Of a stretch of DNA of 64,000 bases, positions 51,818-63,694 are shown in pieces (the first letter of the stretch is position 1; each line of letters opens with the position of its first letter). Source of the stretch: Inia geoffrensis (taxonomy: Eukaryota; Chordata; Mammalia; Artiodactyla; Iniidae); the NCBI GenBank assembly GCA_036417435.1, contig CM070899.1, forward strand, positions 69,415,001 to 69,479,000, given 5' to 3'. Made by a program: the position numbers and the translations under genes. A model generated the notes under the pieces. The model was not told the origin of the DNA, made no database searches, and saw nothing but the letters and a program-made list of their open reading frames with translations.

Positions 51818-52219
51818 CTAAAATGCTTTTAACTGAAATGTTCTTTGATATGACATACTGAGAGATGTTATAAATAACATAACTGAAAATTTTGGTAACA
51901 TATTTATTACTGAAATCTCATGGGAGTCATTGTCTACTATATCATCTACTATATCACCCTTTCTTATTGGATAAATTCCTCAGACTTTAGTACCCAAAAC
52001 AGCTCTATTTTATGAATAATATTACTCTTAGGACATTTAATTTTCCTTCTTGCTTTGGCCTTGACCTCTCAAATCTGAATTCATGGGCCACCTTTAATAA
52101 TGGTGCAAGTCAGTATTACATTGCTTTCACTGTACTAATCCTTTGTATTTGGCATGATATTCACTTTCCCCAGGGCTTCTTGATTTCTTTATCTCATTTC
52201 ACTGTGTGCTACACAGAAT

Positions 52220-52330
52220 ACCGTAGTAGTTAAAAGCACAGATTCTGGAACGAAACTGCCTGAGTCCAATTCCCAGCAGCCCGTTTATTAGCTGTGTGGC
52301 ATTGGGAAAGCTGTTTTGTGTTTGGGTGCC
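52220..52330 (+). repeat. MIR fragment, sense
   Basis: 'AGCACAGATTCTGGAACGAA... CTGCCTGAGTCCAATTCC... TTATTAGCTGTGTGGCATTG' is the diagnostic MIR 5'/core order. Confidence 0.8.
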
Positions 52331-53056
52331 TTCAGACTAAGGCTTGACTATGATAATAATGTAAAGTATCCAAAACGTTATGTAAGACATCCAGATCTTG
52401 TAAAATCATCCTAGAAAGGAAGGAGACAGGGAAAGTAGATAGTAGAAAAGAAATAGGTCAGGAAGGATAATACAGCATGATGGTATAGTATATAGACTAT
52501 TTGTGCAATATATGAATGGGTTCATTTCTTTGTTTTATCTCACATTTTTCCAAGGTATATTTATAATGGTTTACAAAAACATACAAAATGTAATAAAATA
52601 TCAGGGGTTAACAATGGATCTTGTGCAAGTTAGAAAAGACATTCAGTTAAGTACGTAAATTCTAAAATCTTTATCTAAAAAGTTATATAACCTTAGCCTC
52701 ATACTTCATAAGGTGCCTTGAATCAGAGAAAAACCTGCTTTTGAAGGCCAAACAGTGCCCAGCCGTTTGTTCTCTGGAAAATCATGTCTCTGGGTTTGCA
52801 GGAAATTTACATAGTAGCATTCTGAATGCAATTTTTAAAATGTATTAAACAAGATTGATCAATGAAGATTAATATTGATCAAGATTGTCTCATGATCTTA
52901 CATGGATGGATGATTTTTCACTATGATGACAGGACATACTGAAATGCTTCTTGACTTCTTCCAAGATAATCAATCCCCTTAGTAGTAGGAGAAATCATAA
53001 TATATACTTTGTTTCCATATTCCTTCCTCCCCCCCCCCGTCTCTCTTTGTGTCTTC

Positions 53057-53099
<43 letters not shown>

Positions 53100-55124
53100 A
53101 CACACACACACACACGCACACACACACGAGAGCCCAGAGGAGGAAAGGAAGGAAGGAAAGGTAGAATTGTATGTACCATCAAAATCAGTGAAACAGAGTC
53201 ATGGAAGCCTGCCTGTGTTGACAAAGGCCAGTTGGAGAATGGCTACTGAATGGCTATCTGAAGGCTTCGTGGACATGAATTATTTTTGCTTGAGGTAAAG
53301 GATTGGGCTTGACTTGAAAAGCTGCCAAATATCCCTTTTTGATGTTCCATGATTGGTAGCACATAGCACTTCAATTCAGTAACTCAGCCGTGCTACCATC
53401 TGCCCAGCACTCTCATTTTGCTGGTTGGCATGTCGTTTATTTGCTTTTAACATGCCACCCATATAAAAATCCCTCGTAATCTGCCAAAATTAGAAATGCA
53501 GCTGTTTTAAGTCTTAAACGGCAATAGACTATTCATTTTGCCAGTATGGAGGAATAAAATAGAAAGATGTATTTGAAAAGAGCAATACTATACCAGAATG
53601 TATTTGTACCTCCACTTCTAAGAATTTTTAAGACATCTATATACTGTTACCAGTGTTGACTTCAAAAAGAAGTCTACACACAAATATACCAAGTACCTCT
53701 TTTCCTACATATACTTTAACACAAGAATTGGGATTTGAGTCAAATTCTGAACTCATTTTTTTTTCATGTTATGAAGCAATTTCAGCATTTTGATTTCTAG
53801 AAAATGAAAAATTTCTAGCTAACTCTGGGTCTCATTTTATTCTATTTTTATTTTCCCCAGGAGTTTTTTGAGGTTCTGATCATTGTAACTTGTTAATCCT
53901 GAGAAAGTGATAAAGTAGTGCTGTGTGGAGAATTCTCAATGAGAACAAGCAGTTGGTCCTCTGTTAAAAAAAAAAAAGATGAAGAGAAAAAATTTTTCCC
54001 CACATAGTAATCCTGTGATGCTGAAAAAAACAAAAACAAAAACAAAATTAAAACAAATACTACCCCTTGTTTCACTATGTTATCCACAATCAGATTATTT
54101 AGGAATGATGGACATGAGGAAACAATAAAGATCTGGTATGGATTACTCTATCCAGAAGCATCTTTCCTCACAGTGACTAGACATAACCATTCTGAAACTC
54201 AAGTTGGATAGTTTGAAATTGTTTTGCTCCAGCCTTTACACTTTGACGTTCATATCGGTAAAGGTCTAAGTTGAATTCATTTGGCTACGCGTTATGTTGC
54301 CCCCGCATGAGACCTTACATCGTGTGAGTTTTGAACGCTTAAAAAAAAAATCATGTATATTTTTGAAAATTGACCTGTAAAAAATTACCTCCTGTGGAAT
54401 CAGGGCATGAAAAGCAACAATAGAGCAAGACACAAGTTTGCTAAGATGAATGTATTGATATGCATTTATCTTATGTATCCAACAAGATTAATAATATTAA
54501 AGAACAGGGACAATATGTTACAGCTCTTCAAAAATATGTATAACAATTAGCTCAGTGCCAGACATATAGTAGTCACTCTGTAACTACTTGTTCATGATAT
54601 ACTTAGCTTGGCAACTTAAGCCTTCATAAATGGATCTCAATTTGAAGAGAAAAATTTAATTTTGGTTTTAAGGAGTTAAAATGTTTGGGTAATTCCAAAG
54701 TTAAAAGACACGCTAGACCTTATGACATGCTGTTATAACAATTATTTTGAAAATTTTAATGAAAAATATTTGTTTCATTCTTTAGCCTTAATATACTACC
54801 TTTTCCCCAAGAACAAATGTGTAATGTTTATATATCCAGCCAGATAGATTCATCTTGTCCTTCAAGCTTAACAGAAACCTCAGTATTATCTCATGTGTAA
54901 ATCTCCACTCTTGCTGGTTTTATGCTTTCAAAACATTTAGTGCTGAGCAGAGGTCTTGGTTTGCTATCGCTAATGACTGAAATCTATTTTTGGTCTCCTG
55001 GAATACTTAACATGCAGAACAAGTGAGACAAGCACAAATGCATCTTTCCCTCTTTGAAATCAGACTGGCCTCCTTAGATGATACCACCCTAGCAAGTGAA
55101 TCAGTAGTCAAGCATGATGGATTT
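52331..55124. other. Unassigned intron DNA containing a (CA)n array
   Basis: No supported exon. It contains the microsatellite at 53058 and, at about 54505-54600, a possible degraded L2 end (GCTCAGTGCCAGACATATAG). The rest shows no recognisable family. Confidence 0.45.
53058..53127 (+). repeat. (CA)n microsatellite, interrupted
   Basis: About 35 dinucleotides with one TA and one CG interruption. It is preceded by a C-run (C9) and pyrimidine tract at 53028-53046 and followed by GGAAGGAAGG. Confidence 0.97.
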
Positions 55125-55480
55125 TTAACTAAACTTTTTATTTTTTGAATAGTTACAGAATTACAGAAAAGTTGCAAAGACAGTACAGAAAGTTCACCTC
55201 ACTTGGATTTACTTTCCTCCAATGTTATCACCTTACATTGTCATGGTACATTTATCAAAACTTAAGAAATCGACATTGGTCAAGGATTTGAACTTAGCAG
55301 TCTTTTCCCATTAATGTCCTGTTTCTGCTCCAGGACCCAATCCGGAGTATCGCATTGCATTTAGTTGTTAACATTTCTTCCAGTTTCCTCTGGTCTGCCT
55401 CAGTTTCTCAGACTTCCCTTGTTTTTCATGACCTTGGCAGTTTTGAGATTTATCTCTTCTCCATTTTTTTATTCAAAACC
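55125..55480 (-). mobile_element. Old L1 3' UTR, antisense
   Basis: 'AGTTACAGAATTACAGAAAA... GTTGCAAAGACAGTACAGA... CATGGTACATTTATCAAAAC... GACATTGGTCAAGG... GGAGTATCGCATTGCATTTA... TGTTTTTCATGACCTTGGCA' is the reverse complement of a common ancient L1 3' UTR. Confidence 0.78.
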
Positions 55481-55667
55481 CAATTTTAGTTGTTTATTCT
55501 TTTACTGATAACACAGTAAAAGATAACACAAGTTCTAATGTCACTTCTTACAGTAATATCTTTGAGTTCAGCTTTTTTTATTAAACGTATAAAGAGGATA
55601 CACACACATATATATGTATAGTTCAGAGAGATAATTCTGAACACCAGTGAATACCAGGATAACCAAC

Positions 55668-56108
55668 CATGATGGTAAATTTTATATGTCAGTTTGAATG
55701 GGCCATGAGTGCCCATATATTTGGTTAAACATTATTCTGGGTGTGTCAGTGAGGTTGTTTCTGGTTGAGGTTAAAATTTGAATCAATAGACTAAGTAAAA
55801 CCATTTGCTCTCCCCAGGGTCGGTGGACCCCATCTAGTCCCTCATAAGCCTGATTAGAACAAAAAGGCAGGGCAAGGGAGGACAGTCTGCCTGACTGCGT
55901 TTGAGCCGGGACATTGGTCTACTTCTGCCTTTAGACTGGGATTAGAACTAAATCACTGGCTCCCCAGTTTGCTGCTTGCTGATCCTGGGACTTGTTAGCC
56001 TCCATAATTGTGTGAGCCAGTGCTCTTTCTCTATAGATAGACATAGAGATAGAGATAATCTTCATCCTGTTGATTCTTTTTCTCTGGAAAGAACTCTGTT
56101 TATTATAC
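55668..56108 (+). mobile_element. ERVL solo LTR, MLT2-like, sense
   Basis: It begins TGATGGTAAATTTTATATG and carries 'GGTTAAACATTATTCTGGGT', a GATTAGAACAAAAAGG block and 'GTTAGCCTCCATAATTGTG'. It ends in the CTCTGGAAAGAACTCTG region. No viral coding sequence lies next to it. It is an ancient solo LTR. Confidence 0.82.
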
Positions 56109-57099
56109 CAACCATCCCACCGAAGAATTAAAGAAATACCATAAACCTGAAAACCCTTTGTGGGCCTCTTCCCTGACTCGATCCCTTTCTACACTCCTGA
56201 AATTTAAGTTAAATCATCTCCTTGCATTTATTGTTTTATGTGATGATATTTTACAACTTATAAATTGGAATTCTTCTGAGATGGTTAAGTAGGTATGGTT
56301 CTTAGTCAGCAAAAGCTATAAAATAATTTTCTTTACACTCTGAGTTTAACTTTTCCCTTTTATTTAGGGGGATAAAAGACATCTCTTCCTTAATACTTTA
56401 GTAGTAAAGATGATGAATCAAACCCTGTGTACTGAATAAACTAACTCTTATGGAGTTTCTTTACTCCATAACTGATCTGTTTCTGAAGCAGGTACTAATC
56501 AGTGGGTAAGGATCCTCTTATCTTTAGATCTGAAATTGCCGTAAAAAAAGAAACTTTGCTTAAGGACAATTTTTTCAAGTATTGCAGTGCAAATTGAAGA
56601 AACTTGACACATTAATATTACAGTAAAAGTTAAGTTGCATAAAAATGTGTCTTGTATAAATATATAAATGTTTACTATCTTGCTGTAGAAGGAGTGATTG
56701 TAGCTTTATCTCAATTTAAAGACCTAGAGTTTTTTTATAAAATAAATATTATAACATAAAGATGCTTGGTGTCTTTACCTTACCGTGACTAATAGGTAAG
56801 GAAAGAATACTAAAATCTCTTATTTGACATCATGGCCACCGTATAAATTTTGAAATAATTTTTTTAAACAATTCAAATATTTATGCACTTATAACAGTAG
56901 TCATACAATCACTAAAGCAAAGTCTTGCAGGGTTTAAACCCTAATAGTTATCTCAACTCTCTAAATCATTTAAGTTTGTCCACCAAAGACTGCAAAATAA
57001 TCCTAATTATATGTTTTAATGTCATCCTTTAAATACTTAATCCCCTAAAGTCTCCTCTTTTCTGGGATGTGTTTTCTTTTATTTTTTCACTTCGCAGGT
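56109..57099. other. Unassigned intron DNA
   Basis: No gene or nameable repeat; AT-rich. Confidence 0.45.
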
Positions 57100-57202
57100 A
57101 CAATTTACTTCTTCTTTACACTTTACTCCCACTGCCTAGAACAGAGCCTGACAACTAGTAAACACAATACATATGTTAAATGAATGAATGAATGAATGAA
57201 TG
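57100..57202 (+). repeat. L2 3' end with expanded (GAAT)n tail
   Basis: 'CTGCCTAGAACAGAGCCTGA... TAGTAAACACAATACATATG' then five to six TGAA units at about 57179-57202. The tail tetramer has expanded beyond the usual one or two copies. Confidence 0.72.
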
Positions 57203-57259
57203 TAATAAATTGGCAAGTTCTGTGATACTACCTTTTACTAAATATCTGCATCTCTTACT

Positions 57260-58090
57260 GTTTTCTAGTTCAGGTCACCATACTTGCCCACCTGCATCAT
57301 TGGAATAGTTCCCTAATTGGTTTCCTTGCCTCTAGTCTTGTCCCTTCTTATTCATTCTCTTCCATCATGCAACCCTAGTAAATTCTAAAGCCTAAACTGG
57401 ATCATGCCATTCCTCTGTATAATACCCTTCAATAGCACAAGGATAAATCCTCCTACATGCTTTAGGAAACTGTGATTTGCCTTCTGCTTATTTCTCCAGC
57501 CACATGGCCCCCTATTCCACTCCATACCCTACCCAACTCTAGAATATGGATGTATGGAACTTCTTTCATTTCTTCCAATGTTTATAATATCCTGTTTTAC
57601 TTCCAGTGCCCCTTTATACCTATTAGTCTTACAACCTGTGCTATTCATATGCACCTCCATCCTCTTTTGACTTGCCTGGCCAACTTCTATTCATCTTTTA
57701 TGACTGGGTATATGTATCCTCCAGGAAGTCTTACCTGAAACACCAGGTTTGGGTCAGGCAGCTCTTCCTACCAGGTGCTGCTCCCTTCACTAACACTATG
57801 TTTGTAACAAAATGTTTATTGGTTTCTTTTTTTTTTTTTTTTTTTTGCGGTACACGGGCCTCTCACTGCTGTGGCCTCTCCCGTTGCGGAACACAGGCTC
57901 CGGACGTGCAGGCTCAGTGGCAATGGCTCACGGGCCCAGCCGCTCCGCAGCATGTGGGATCTTCCCGGACTGGGGCACGAACCCGTGTCCCCTGCATTGG
58001 CAGGCAGACTGTCAACCACTGCGCCACCAGGGAAGCCCATGTTTATTGGTTTTAAAGTAAATGATACCCTGTGAGTAAAAGGGCCATGGT
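57260..58090 (+). repeat. L2 3' UTR, sense, split by a SINE
   Basis: 'CTGGATCATGCCATTCCTCT... AATACCCTTCAATAGCAC... ATTTCTCCAGCCACATGGCC... GACTTGCCTGGCCAACTTC... CCAGGAAGTCTTACCTGAAA' matches the L2 3' UTR order. The SINE at 57826-58038 interrupts its right end. Confidence 0.75.
57826..58038 (-). mobile_element. CHR-type SINE, short form
   Basis: Full reverse copy with a T-tract of about 20 at the left. The perfect 14-bp duplication ATGTTTATTGGTTT lies at 57812-57825 and 58039-58052. Confidence 0.96.
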
Positions 58091-58519
58091 TATCTAATAT
58101 GCAAATATAATCATAATATTATAGGACTATTGGTAAAGATTATATGAGATACTGCTGTCAACTTCTTACATGTTTTAACTTTTCTTCTGATTATTATCAT
58201 CTTCAGTGCCTTGTGCACCATTTGGCAATAAATGTTCACTAAGTAATTATCATTAAATATATTAAAATTCCACACTTACTAATCATCATGGGCACTTAAA
58301 TCAGCTTTGGATTTAAATAAGATACAGATGATAATCCATTTAGAACATGATCATTAGTACTTGTCAACCCAAAGAGAAATTTTTCAAATGAATGTTTATG
58401 TGGGTTTTTAAAATTCAAAACTTGAATAGCATCTAACAACAGTATTCCTAAAAAGCACGCATCAGTGAACAAGAATAAAGAACATATGGAATTAGTCTCC
58501 ATTGAAGTTAAAAAGCTTA
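58091..58519. other. Unassigned intron DNA
   Basis: AT-rich; no recognisable exon or repeat. Confidence 0.45.
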
Positions 58520-59265
58520 AAAAGAAGCAGGGAAACCAAATTAAAAACGGGCAAAAAATTTGACTAGAAATTTCTCCAGAGGGGTTACATAAATGACCAA
58601 TAAGCACATGAAAATATGCTCAACATCATCAGTCTTTAGGGAAATGCAAATCAAAAGCATGTGAGGTACCACTTCACACCTACTAGAATGGCTGTAATCA
58701 AATAGGCAAAACAAGTTTTGGCAAAAATATAGAAAAATTGGAACCTTCATATATTGCTGATGGAAATGTAAAATGATGTGGCTGCTTTGGAAAAGAGTTT
58801 AGCAGTTCCTCAGAATTTCTCAGCAATTCTGCTCCTAGGTATATACCCAAGAGAAAACACATTCATGCAAAATCTTGAACACAAATAGTCATAGCAGCAT
58901 TATTCATTGTAACCAAACAATAGGAAAAAAAAATTTTCATTAACCAATGAATGGATAAATAAAATGTGGTGTATCCAGTCAATAAAAATGAATGAAGTTC
59001 TGATACATGCTACATCATGAATGAACCTTGAAAACATTATCCTAAATGAAAGAAACCAGAGGCAAGTCTGGCATAGTGTATGATTCCATTTATACAAAAT
59101 GTCCAGAATAGGCACAATTTTAGAGAGAGAAAGTAGATGAAAAATAAAAGAAAAAATAAAAATAAGAGAATTTGGCTTTTCTGTTCACCTAGAGGATAAA
59201 GGTTTGGTGAAGGGAGGATAAGGAAGATATTAGTGTATAAAAAATACCATGGAGGTTTTTCATAC
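58520..59265 (+). mobile_element. Old L1, ORF2 C-terminus and 3' UTR, sense
   Basis: 'AACATCATCAGTCTTTAGGG' (the CSTSLIIRE block), 'CACTTCACACCTACTAGAAT', 'TATATTGCTGATGGAAATGT', 'AATGGATAAATAAAATGTGG' and 'GTGTATGATTCCATTTATAC' occur in L1 order. It is decayed, with many stops. Confidence 0.85.
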
Positions 59266-59640
59266 ACAATTTCAACTGCCCTAAGGGCTTTTAATTGCTT
59301 ACAATCTGTAGAATATAAGGATTAAAGAGTCAAGAAGTTGAAAATAAGCTTTATTTCTGGGAACCTACTTAATGAAGGATCATTATTCAAATTCTCTCTT
59401 CTGAGGATAGCCTGTCAATATAATTCAAAGGATTTGGCTATAGCACCTTGCAGTTCTGAAGTACAATATGTTTTGTTTCTTTTGCAGCAGAGATTTTCCA
59501 TTCTTGCCAATGCAAAGCTCTCTCATCTCCTTAACTTATACATGTTTATGCAGTAATATGATATTCTTGATAGAACAATACAACATCTTTAGTTTTGACA
59601 GGACAAAAATTGCATGGACTGAATTGTGTGTTAGTCTGTG

Positions 59641-59642
<2 letters not shown>

Positions 59643-59679
<37 letters not shown>
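59643..59679 (+). repeat. (TG)n microsatellite, pure
   Basis: About 18 uninterrupted TG units. Confidence 0.97.
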
Positions 59680-59681
<2 letters not shown>

Positions 59682-60149
59682 AATAATTAGTTGGTACTCT
59701 TAATTATTTCCAGTGGTGTTTAACAGGTATTTATTTTTTCTTTTTCACTATGTCTTTGTTTTACATATTATGAGCTCACAGATTTTTATATGTTCATTTC
59801 AGTTAAGAGCACTGGAAACACCCCCAAAGTCCAATGGAGTATGATGATTCACATGTAGCACTCTGCATGATCTGCATACCAAAACAGTGGCCACATAATT
59901 TACTTGCCATACTTGATGTAGTGGGGGGCTTCACAGAGGTGAAGTAGATTTCTTGAAGGATGAAAGGCAGAAAGTAAAAAGGAGACATTGGCTTTAGTCC
60001 ACAATCTGGTAGATTTAGTCATAAACGTTATCATCGTTTTTATATGGAAGGTGATGGGAGACTTCTGGATTTAAATGGGATAGCTCCATGAGCTGAGGAT
60101 CAGTAAATGGAGCTAAAGAGAAAGCACAGACAAAGGATGATCAAAAACC
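59680..60149. other. Unassigned intron DNA
   Basis: No gene or nameable repeat. Confidence 0.45.
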
Positions 60150-61368
60150 CATGGGAAAAAATCAGGGATTGACTACATGGCAAAAAAAAAAAAAAAATCT
60201 TAATAAATTCCTCAAAGTAGAAACCATCCCAGCTATGTTCCTTAACCTCAGTGCAATAAGATAAAATAAAAATCTAAAGGACAAACAAAATCTATCAACT
60301 TGGAAATTTTAGAAGATTGTACTAGAAATGCAAGTTAAAGAAAAAAAGGAAGCAGTGAAATGATAGACTATTTGGAAATGACTGGTAGAGAGCACTGTAC
60401 ATCATGTACTTTTAGGATATTGCCAGTACAGCCTTAAGAAGAGAATATATATTCTTAAATTCATTTATTAGAATACAAGAATGTTTAGAAATAATGAATT
60501 CATCATTCCACTCAAGAACATGTAAAGGGAACAAGAAAATAAGGGAATTATAAAATGTTAAAGAGGATACCATGCATTATTCTTACTAATACATTTGAAA
60601 ATCTAAATGGGGTTTATTCTAGGAGTGAAGGACTACACACTTTCTAGAGATTTATTGTTATAATTTCTTACATTAATAGATTAAAAGAGAATAAATGATA
60701 TAATCAGCTCAACAGGCACTGGAAAAGCTTTGCATCCATTTATGCAATAAATCTAGCAAGTTAGGAATAAAGGTAAACTTCCTTAACTTTATAATGCATA
60801 TTTTAAGAAACCTGTATCAAGCATCTCATGTAACAGTAGAGTGAGAAAGAATCATTCTCATAAAAATCTGAAATAAAACACAGTAGACTGGTCTAATGCC
60901 ATCATTATTAAATATTGTACAAGAGGTCTTTGCTAATGACATATGTAAAACAAATTGTGTATAAGTATTGAAAAGAAAACCAACTATTATTTTTTAAAAC
61001 AATTTGATTCTCTAATAGTTAAATCTAAGGAATTTAACTGAAAAGCTCTTAGAGTGATTAGAGGGTTTAGAATAAGGTGAGATAATAGACCATAAATCAT
61101 GGGAGCAATCCATAAAGCACATAGGAGTACACCTTAGAAATGTTAGTGCCTCTAAAAGAAAACTATTATACATTGCTGAAAGGCATTAAAAGGAAGAGCA
61201 AAGGAGATAGTTCCATATTCCTAGATAGGAAGTTTCAATAAAATAAACATTTCAGTTCTTCCCAGAGTAACCATGAATTTATTGCAGTCTTAACAATGTT
61301 TAGGAGACTTTGATTTAATCTGAAAAGCTGATTTAGAAGCGAAAATGTGCAAGTATAAGACTATTTGG

Positions 61369-61727
61369 TGGGGCTTCCCTGGTGGCGCAGTGGTTAAGAA
61401 TCTGCCTGCCAATTCAGGGGACATGGGTTCGAGCCCTGGTCCGGGAAGATCCCACATGCCATGGAGCAACTAAGCCCGTGTGCCACAACTACTGAGCCTG
61501 CACTCTAGAGCCCACGAGCCACAACTACTGAGCACACGTGTCACAACTACTGAAGCCCACGTGCCTAGAGCCTGTGCTCCGCAACAAGAGAAGACACCAC
61601 AATGAGAAGCCCGTGCACCGCAACAAAGAGTAGCCCCCGCTCTCCACAAAGAAAAGCCCACGCGCAGCAACGAAGACCCAATGCAGCCAAAAACAATAAA
61701 TAAATAAAATAAATTTATTTTAAAAAA
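61369..61727 (+). mobile_element. CHR-type SINE, long form
   Basis: Sense long-form copy with a clear A box (TGGCGCAGTGG, 61383-61393) and B box (GGTTCGAGCCC, 61426-61436). Its body carries repeated ACAACTACTGA units and an (AAAT)n tail. The duplication AAGACTATTTGG (61357-61368) is matched by AAGACTATTCGG (61728-61739) with one mismatch. Confidence 0.95.
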
Positions 61728-62328
61728 AAGACTATTCGGCATATTTAGATTACGGCCTTTTTAGGTGATTCTTAGAAGGTTGGAGGATTTATGTCTGAGA
61801 CAGGAAATACACAAGATAAGCCGGTGATATTTTGTTGTGCCAGGAAGTGAAGAAGTTATCAAAAACTAATGAGTCTTGTCAGAAAGATACAGGAGCCAAC
61901 ATGAAGAGTTTCCCATTGAGTAAATGTGGCACAATTTAAGCATCAAAAAGCAATAAATCCAATTTATGGAAACACTGAATACATATTAAAAAATCCATGA
62001 GCTCATGACATTTAAGACAAACCTAGAGTAAAAAAAGAAAAAAATAGATAAATACCTATTGAACACTACTGGACATAAGTAGAGCACTAACTAATTATGA
62101 AAAATAATAGCAAGTAAAAGGAAAGAATTAGGAATTTATTTTGCCTTCCCTATACTGACTGCAATGTGAAATAGCCAGATAGCACCAGTTTATGAAGAAA
62201 AGATATTCTTTATAGAAATATTCCAACTAACAATGTAGAATGAATGATAGAATTAAAATCACTATTTTGCAGCCTCTAATGAGATCATTGATTCAGGCAG
62301 TGTTCATCAATGGATGAAACCATTACAG

Positions 62329-62516
62329 CATCAGTTCTGAAAATTTTACTGTGCATCAAAGTCTCCCAAGGAGCTTGTTAAAATACAGATTGTTGGGCTT
62401 CACCTCCAGAATTCTGACTTAGAATGTTTAAGGTATGGCCAAGAATATGCATTTCTAACATGTTTCCAAGTGATGCTGATGCTGCCGGTCTGAGGACCAC
62501 ACTTTGAGAGCCTCTG
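62329..62516 (+). mobile_element. MER5A-like hAT-Charlie MITE
   Basis: CAGTTCTGAAAATTTTACTG at the left and CACACTTTGAGAGCCTCTG at the right are the degraded terminal inverted repeats. Between them lie 'TTGTTAAAATACAGATTGTT', 'GCATTTCTAACATG' and 'GTGATGCTGATGCTGC'. Confidence 0.9.
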
Positions 62517-62663
62517 CATTAGGTGAAATTTTGGTGGGGAACCAAAATGGAAAAATCAGGCTGTCATCAACTGAATCTATGCATCAGTCAGCATAACTAA
62601 AGTAGGGCAACCAGATACTGTGAGTCTCCAGATGTCATGCAGAAGGAAGTACATAGTACTGAA

Positions 62664-63045
62664 CTATATGGACAGGGTTCTCCAAAGAAACATAACCAAT
62701 AAAGAGAAGGAGATTGATTTTAAGGAACTGGCTCATGTGATTGAGACTGGCAAGTCCAAAATCTTCAGGGTAGGCCAGCAGGCTGGAGACCCAGGGAAGA
62801 GTGGATGTTTTAGCTTAAGTCCAAAGGCAGTCTGCTGGCAGAATTCCCTCTTTCCTCGCGGGAGGTCAGTCTTTTCCTGTTAAGGCCTTCAGCTGATTGG
62901 ATGGAGGGTCATCTGCTTTGCTCAGAGTCTACTGATGTTAAATTCACCTTTAAAATACCTTTACAGAAACATCTAGAATAAACGTTTGCTCAAATGTCTG
63001 GGTACTGTGGCCTACCCAAGTTGACATATAAAAGTAACCAGCACA
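62664..63045 (-). mobile_element. ERVL solo LTR, MLT2-like, antisense
   Basis: Reverse complement of an LTR related to the one at 55668. It begins 'ACAGGGTTCTCCAAAGAAAC' and passes through 'GGAACTGGCTCATGTGATTG' and 'GGCCTTCAGCTGATTGGATG'. It ends 'CCAAGTTGACATATAAAAGT' and AACCAGCACA. No internal viral region is present. Confidence 0.88.
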
Positions 63046-63201
63046 TGAACATAAAGTGTTCTTGCCAACAAAGTTAAACCTGAATCCAATCAAGCCTCCA
63101 GAGCTAACTTTTCTTAATAAGAAATATGGGAGAAAGTGGAATCAGTTAAATGAGAAAACAAGATGTCGAAGTGATTAGGCTTCTTCAGTGTATCAGTGGT
63201 A

Positions 63202-63256
63202 TGAAAGAAAGAAGGAAGGAAGGAGGGGAAGAAGGAAGGAACGGAGAAGGAGGGGG
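63202..63256 (+). repeat. GAAGG-rich purine tract
   Basis: Purine-only or nearly so (GAAAGAAAGAAGGAAGGAAGG then AGGGGAAGAAGG). It arose inside the ancient L1 3' UTR. Confidence 0.9.
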
Positions 63257-63694
63257 ATCTGCCCTCAACCAAGAGATTTAAGAGATATAACGACCACGTG
63301 TGATGTATTGAATTAGTTTGGACTTATTCAAACAAATCGAGTGTAAAAAGACGTTTTGAAACTATTGGAGACATTTGTTTCTGGAATAGAAATGACCAAG
63401 AAATGAAGCTGTTGTTAGTTTCATTTAGATGTTATTATGGCATTTGTGATTACGTATGAAAATGGCATTTTTATTTTAAGGAATTCACTCTGAAATACTC
63501 AGGGCTGTAATGACAAAATGTATGGAATTTGCTTTAAAATACTTCATTAGAAGTAAAAACAAGAATTGAAAGGGATAGGTGAAACAAATGTAGCAAACTC
63601 TTGATAGTTTTTGAATCTCGTGCTGGGAATGGAAGTTTACTGTTTTTTCTTCGGGCTGAAAATTTTTCATAATAAAAATTTTAAAATACCTTGT

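Larger units (their letters stand above)
60150..63690 (+). mobile_element. Ancient L1 (L1ME-type), sense, with three nested insertions
   Basis: Decayed ORF2 relics run from about 60240 ('GGGGTTTATTCTAGGAGTGA' near 60610; the SA(E)..AFDK region near 60710-60740). A long 3' UTR follows to about 63690. In the 3' UTR the phrases ATCCAATCAAGCCTCCAGAG, 'GAGACATTTGTTTCTGGAAT' and TTTGCTTTAAAATACTTCAT belong to the old L1ME group. It is interrupted at 61369-61727, 62329-62516 and 62664-63045 by younger elements, yet the L1 resumes in register each time. Confidence 0.72.

Noticed and set aside
52921..53298. Open frames rich in Cys-Val or His-Thr.
   Set aside because: Translations of the (CA)n microsatellite.
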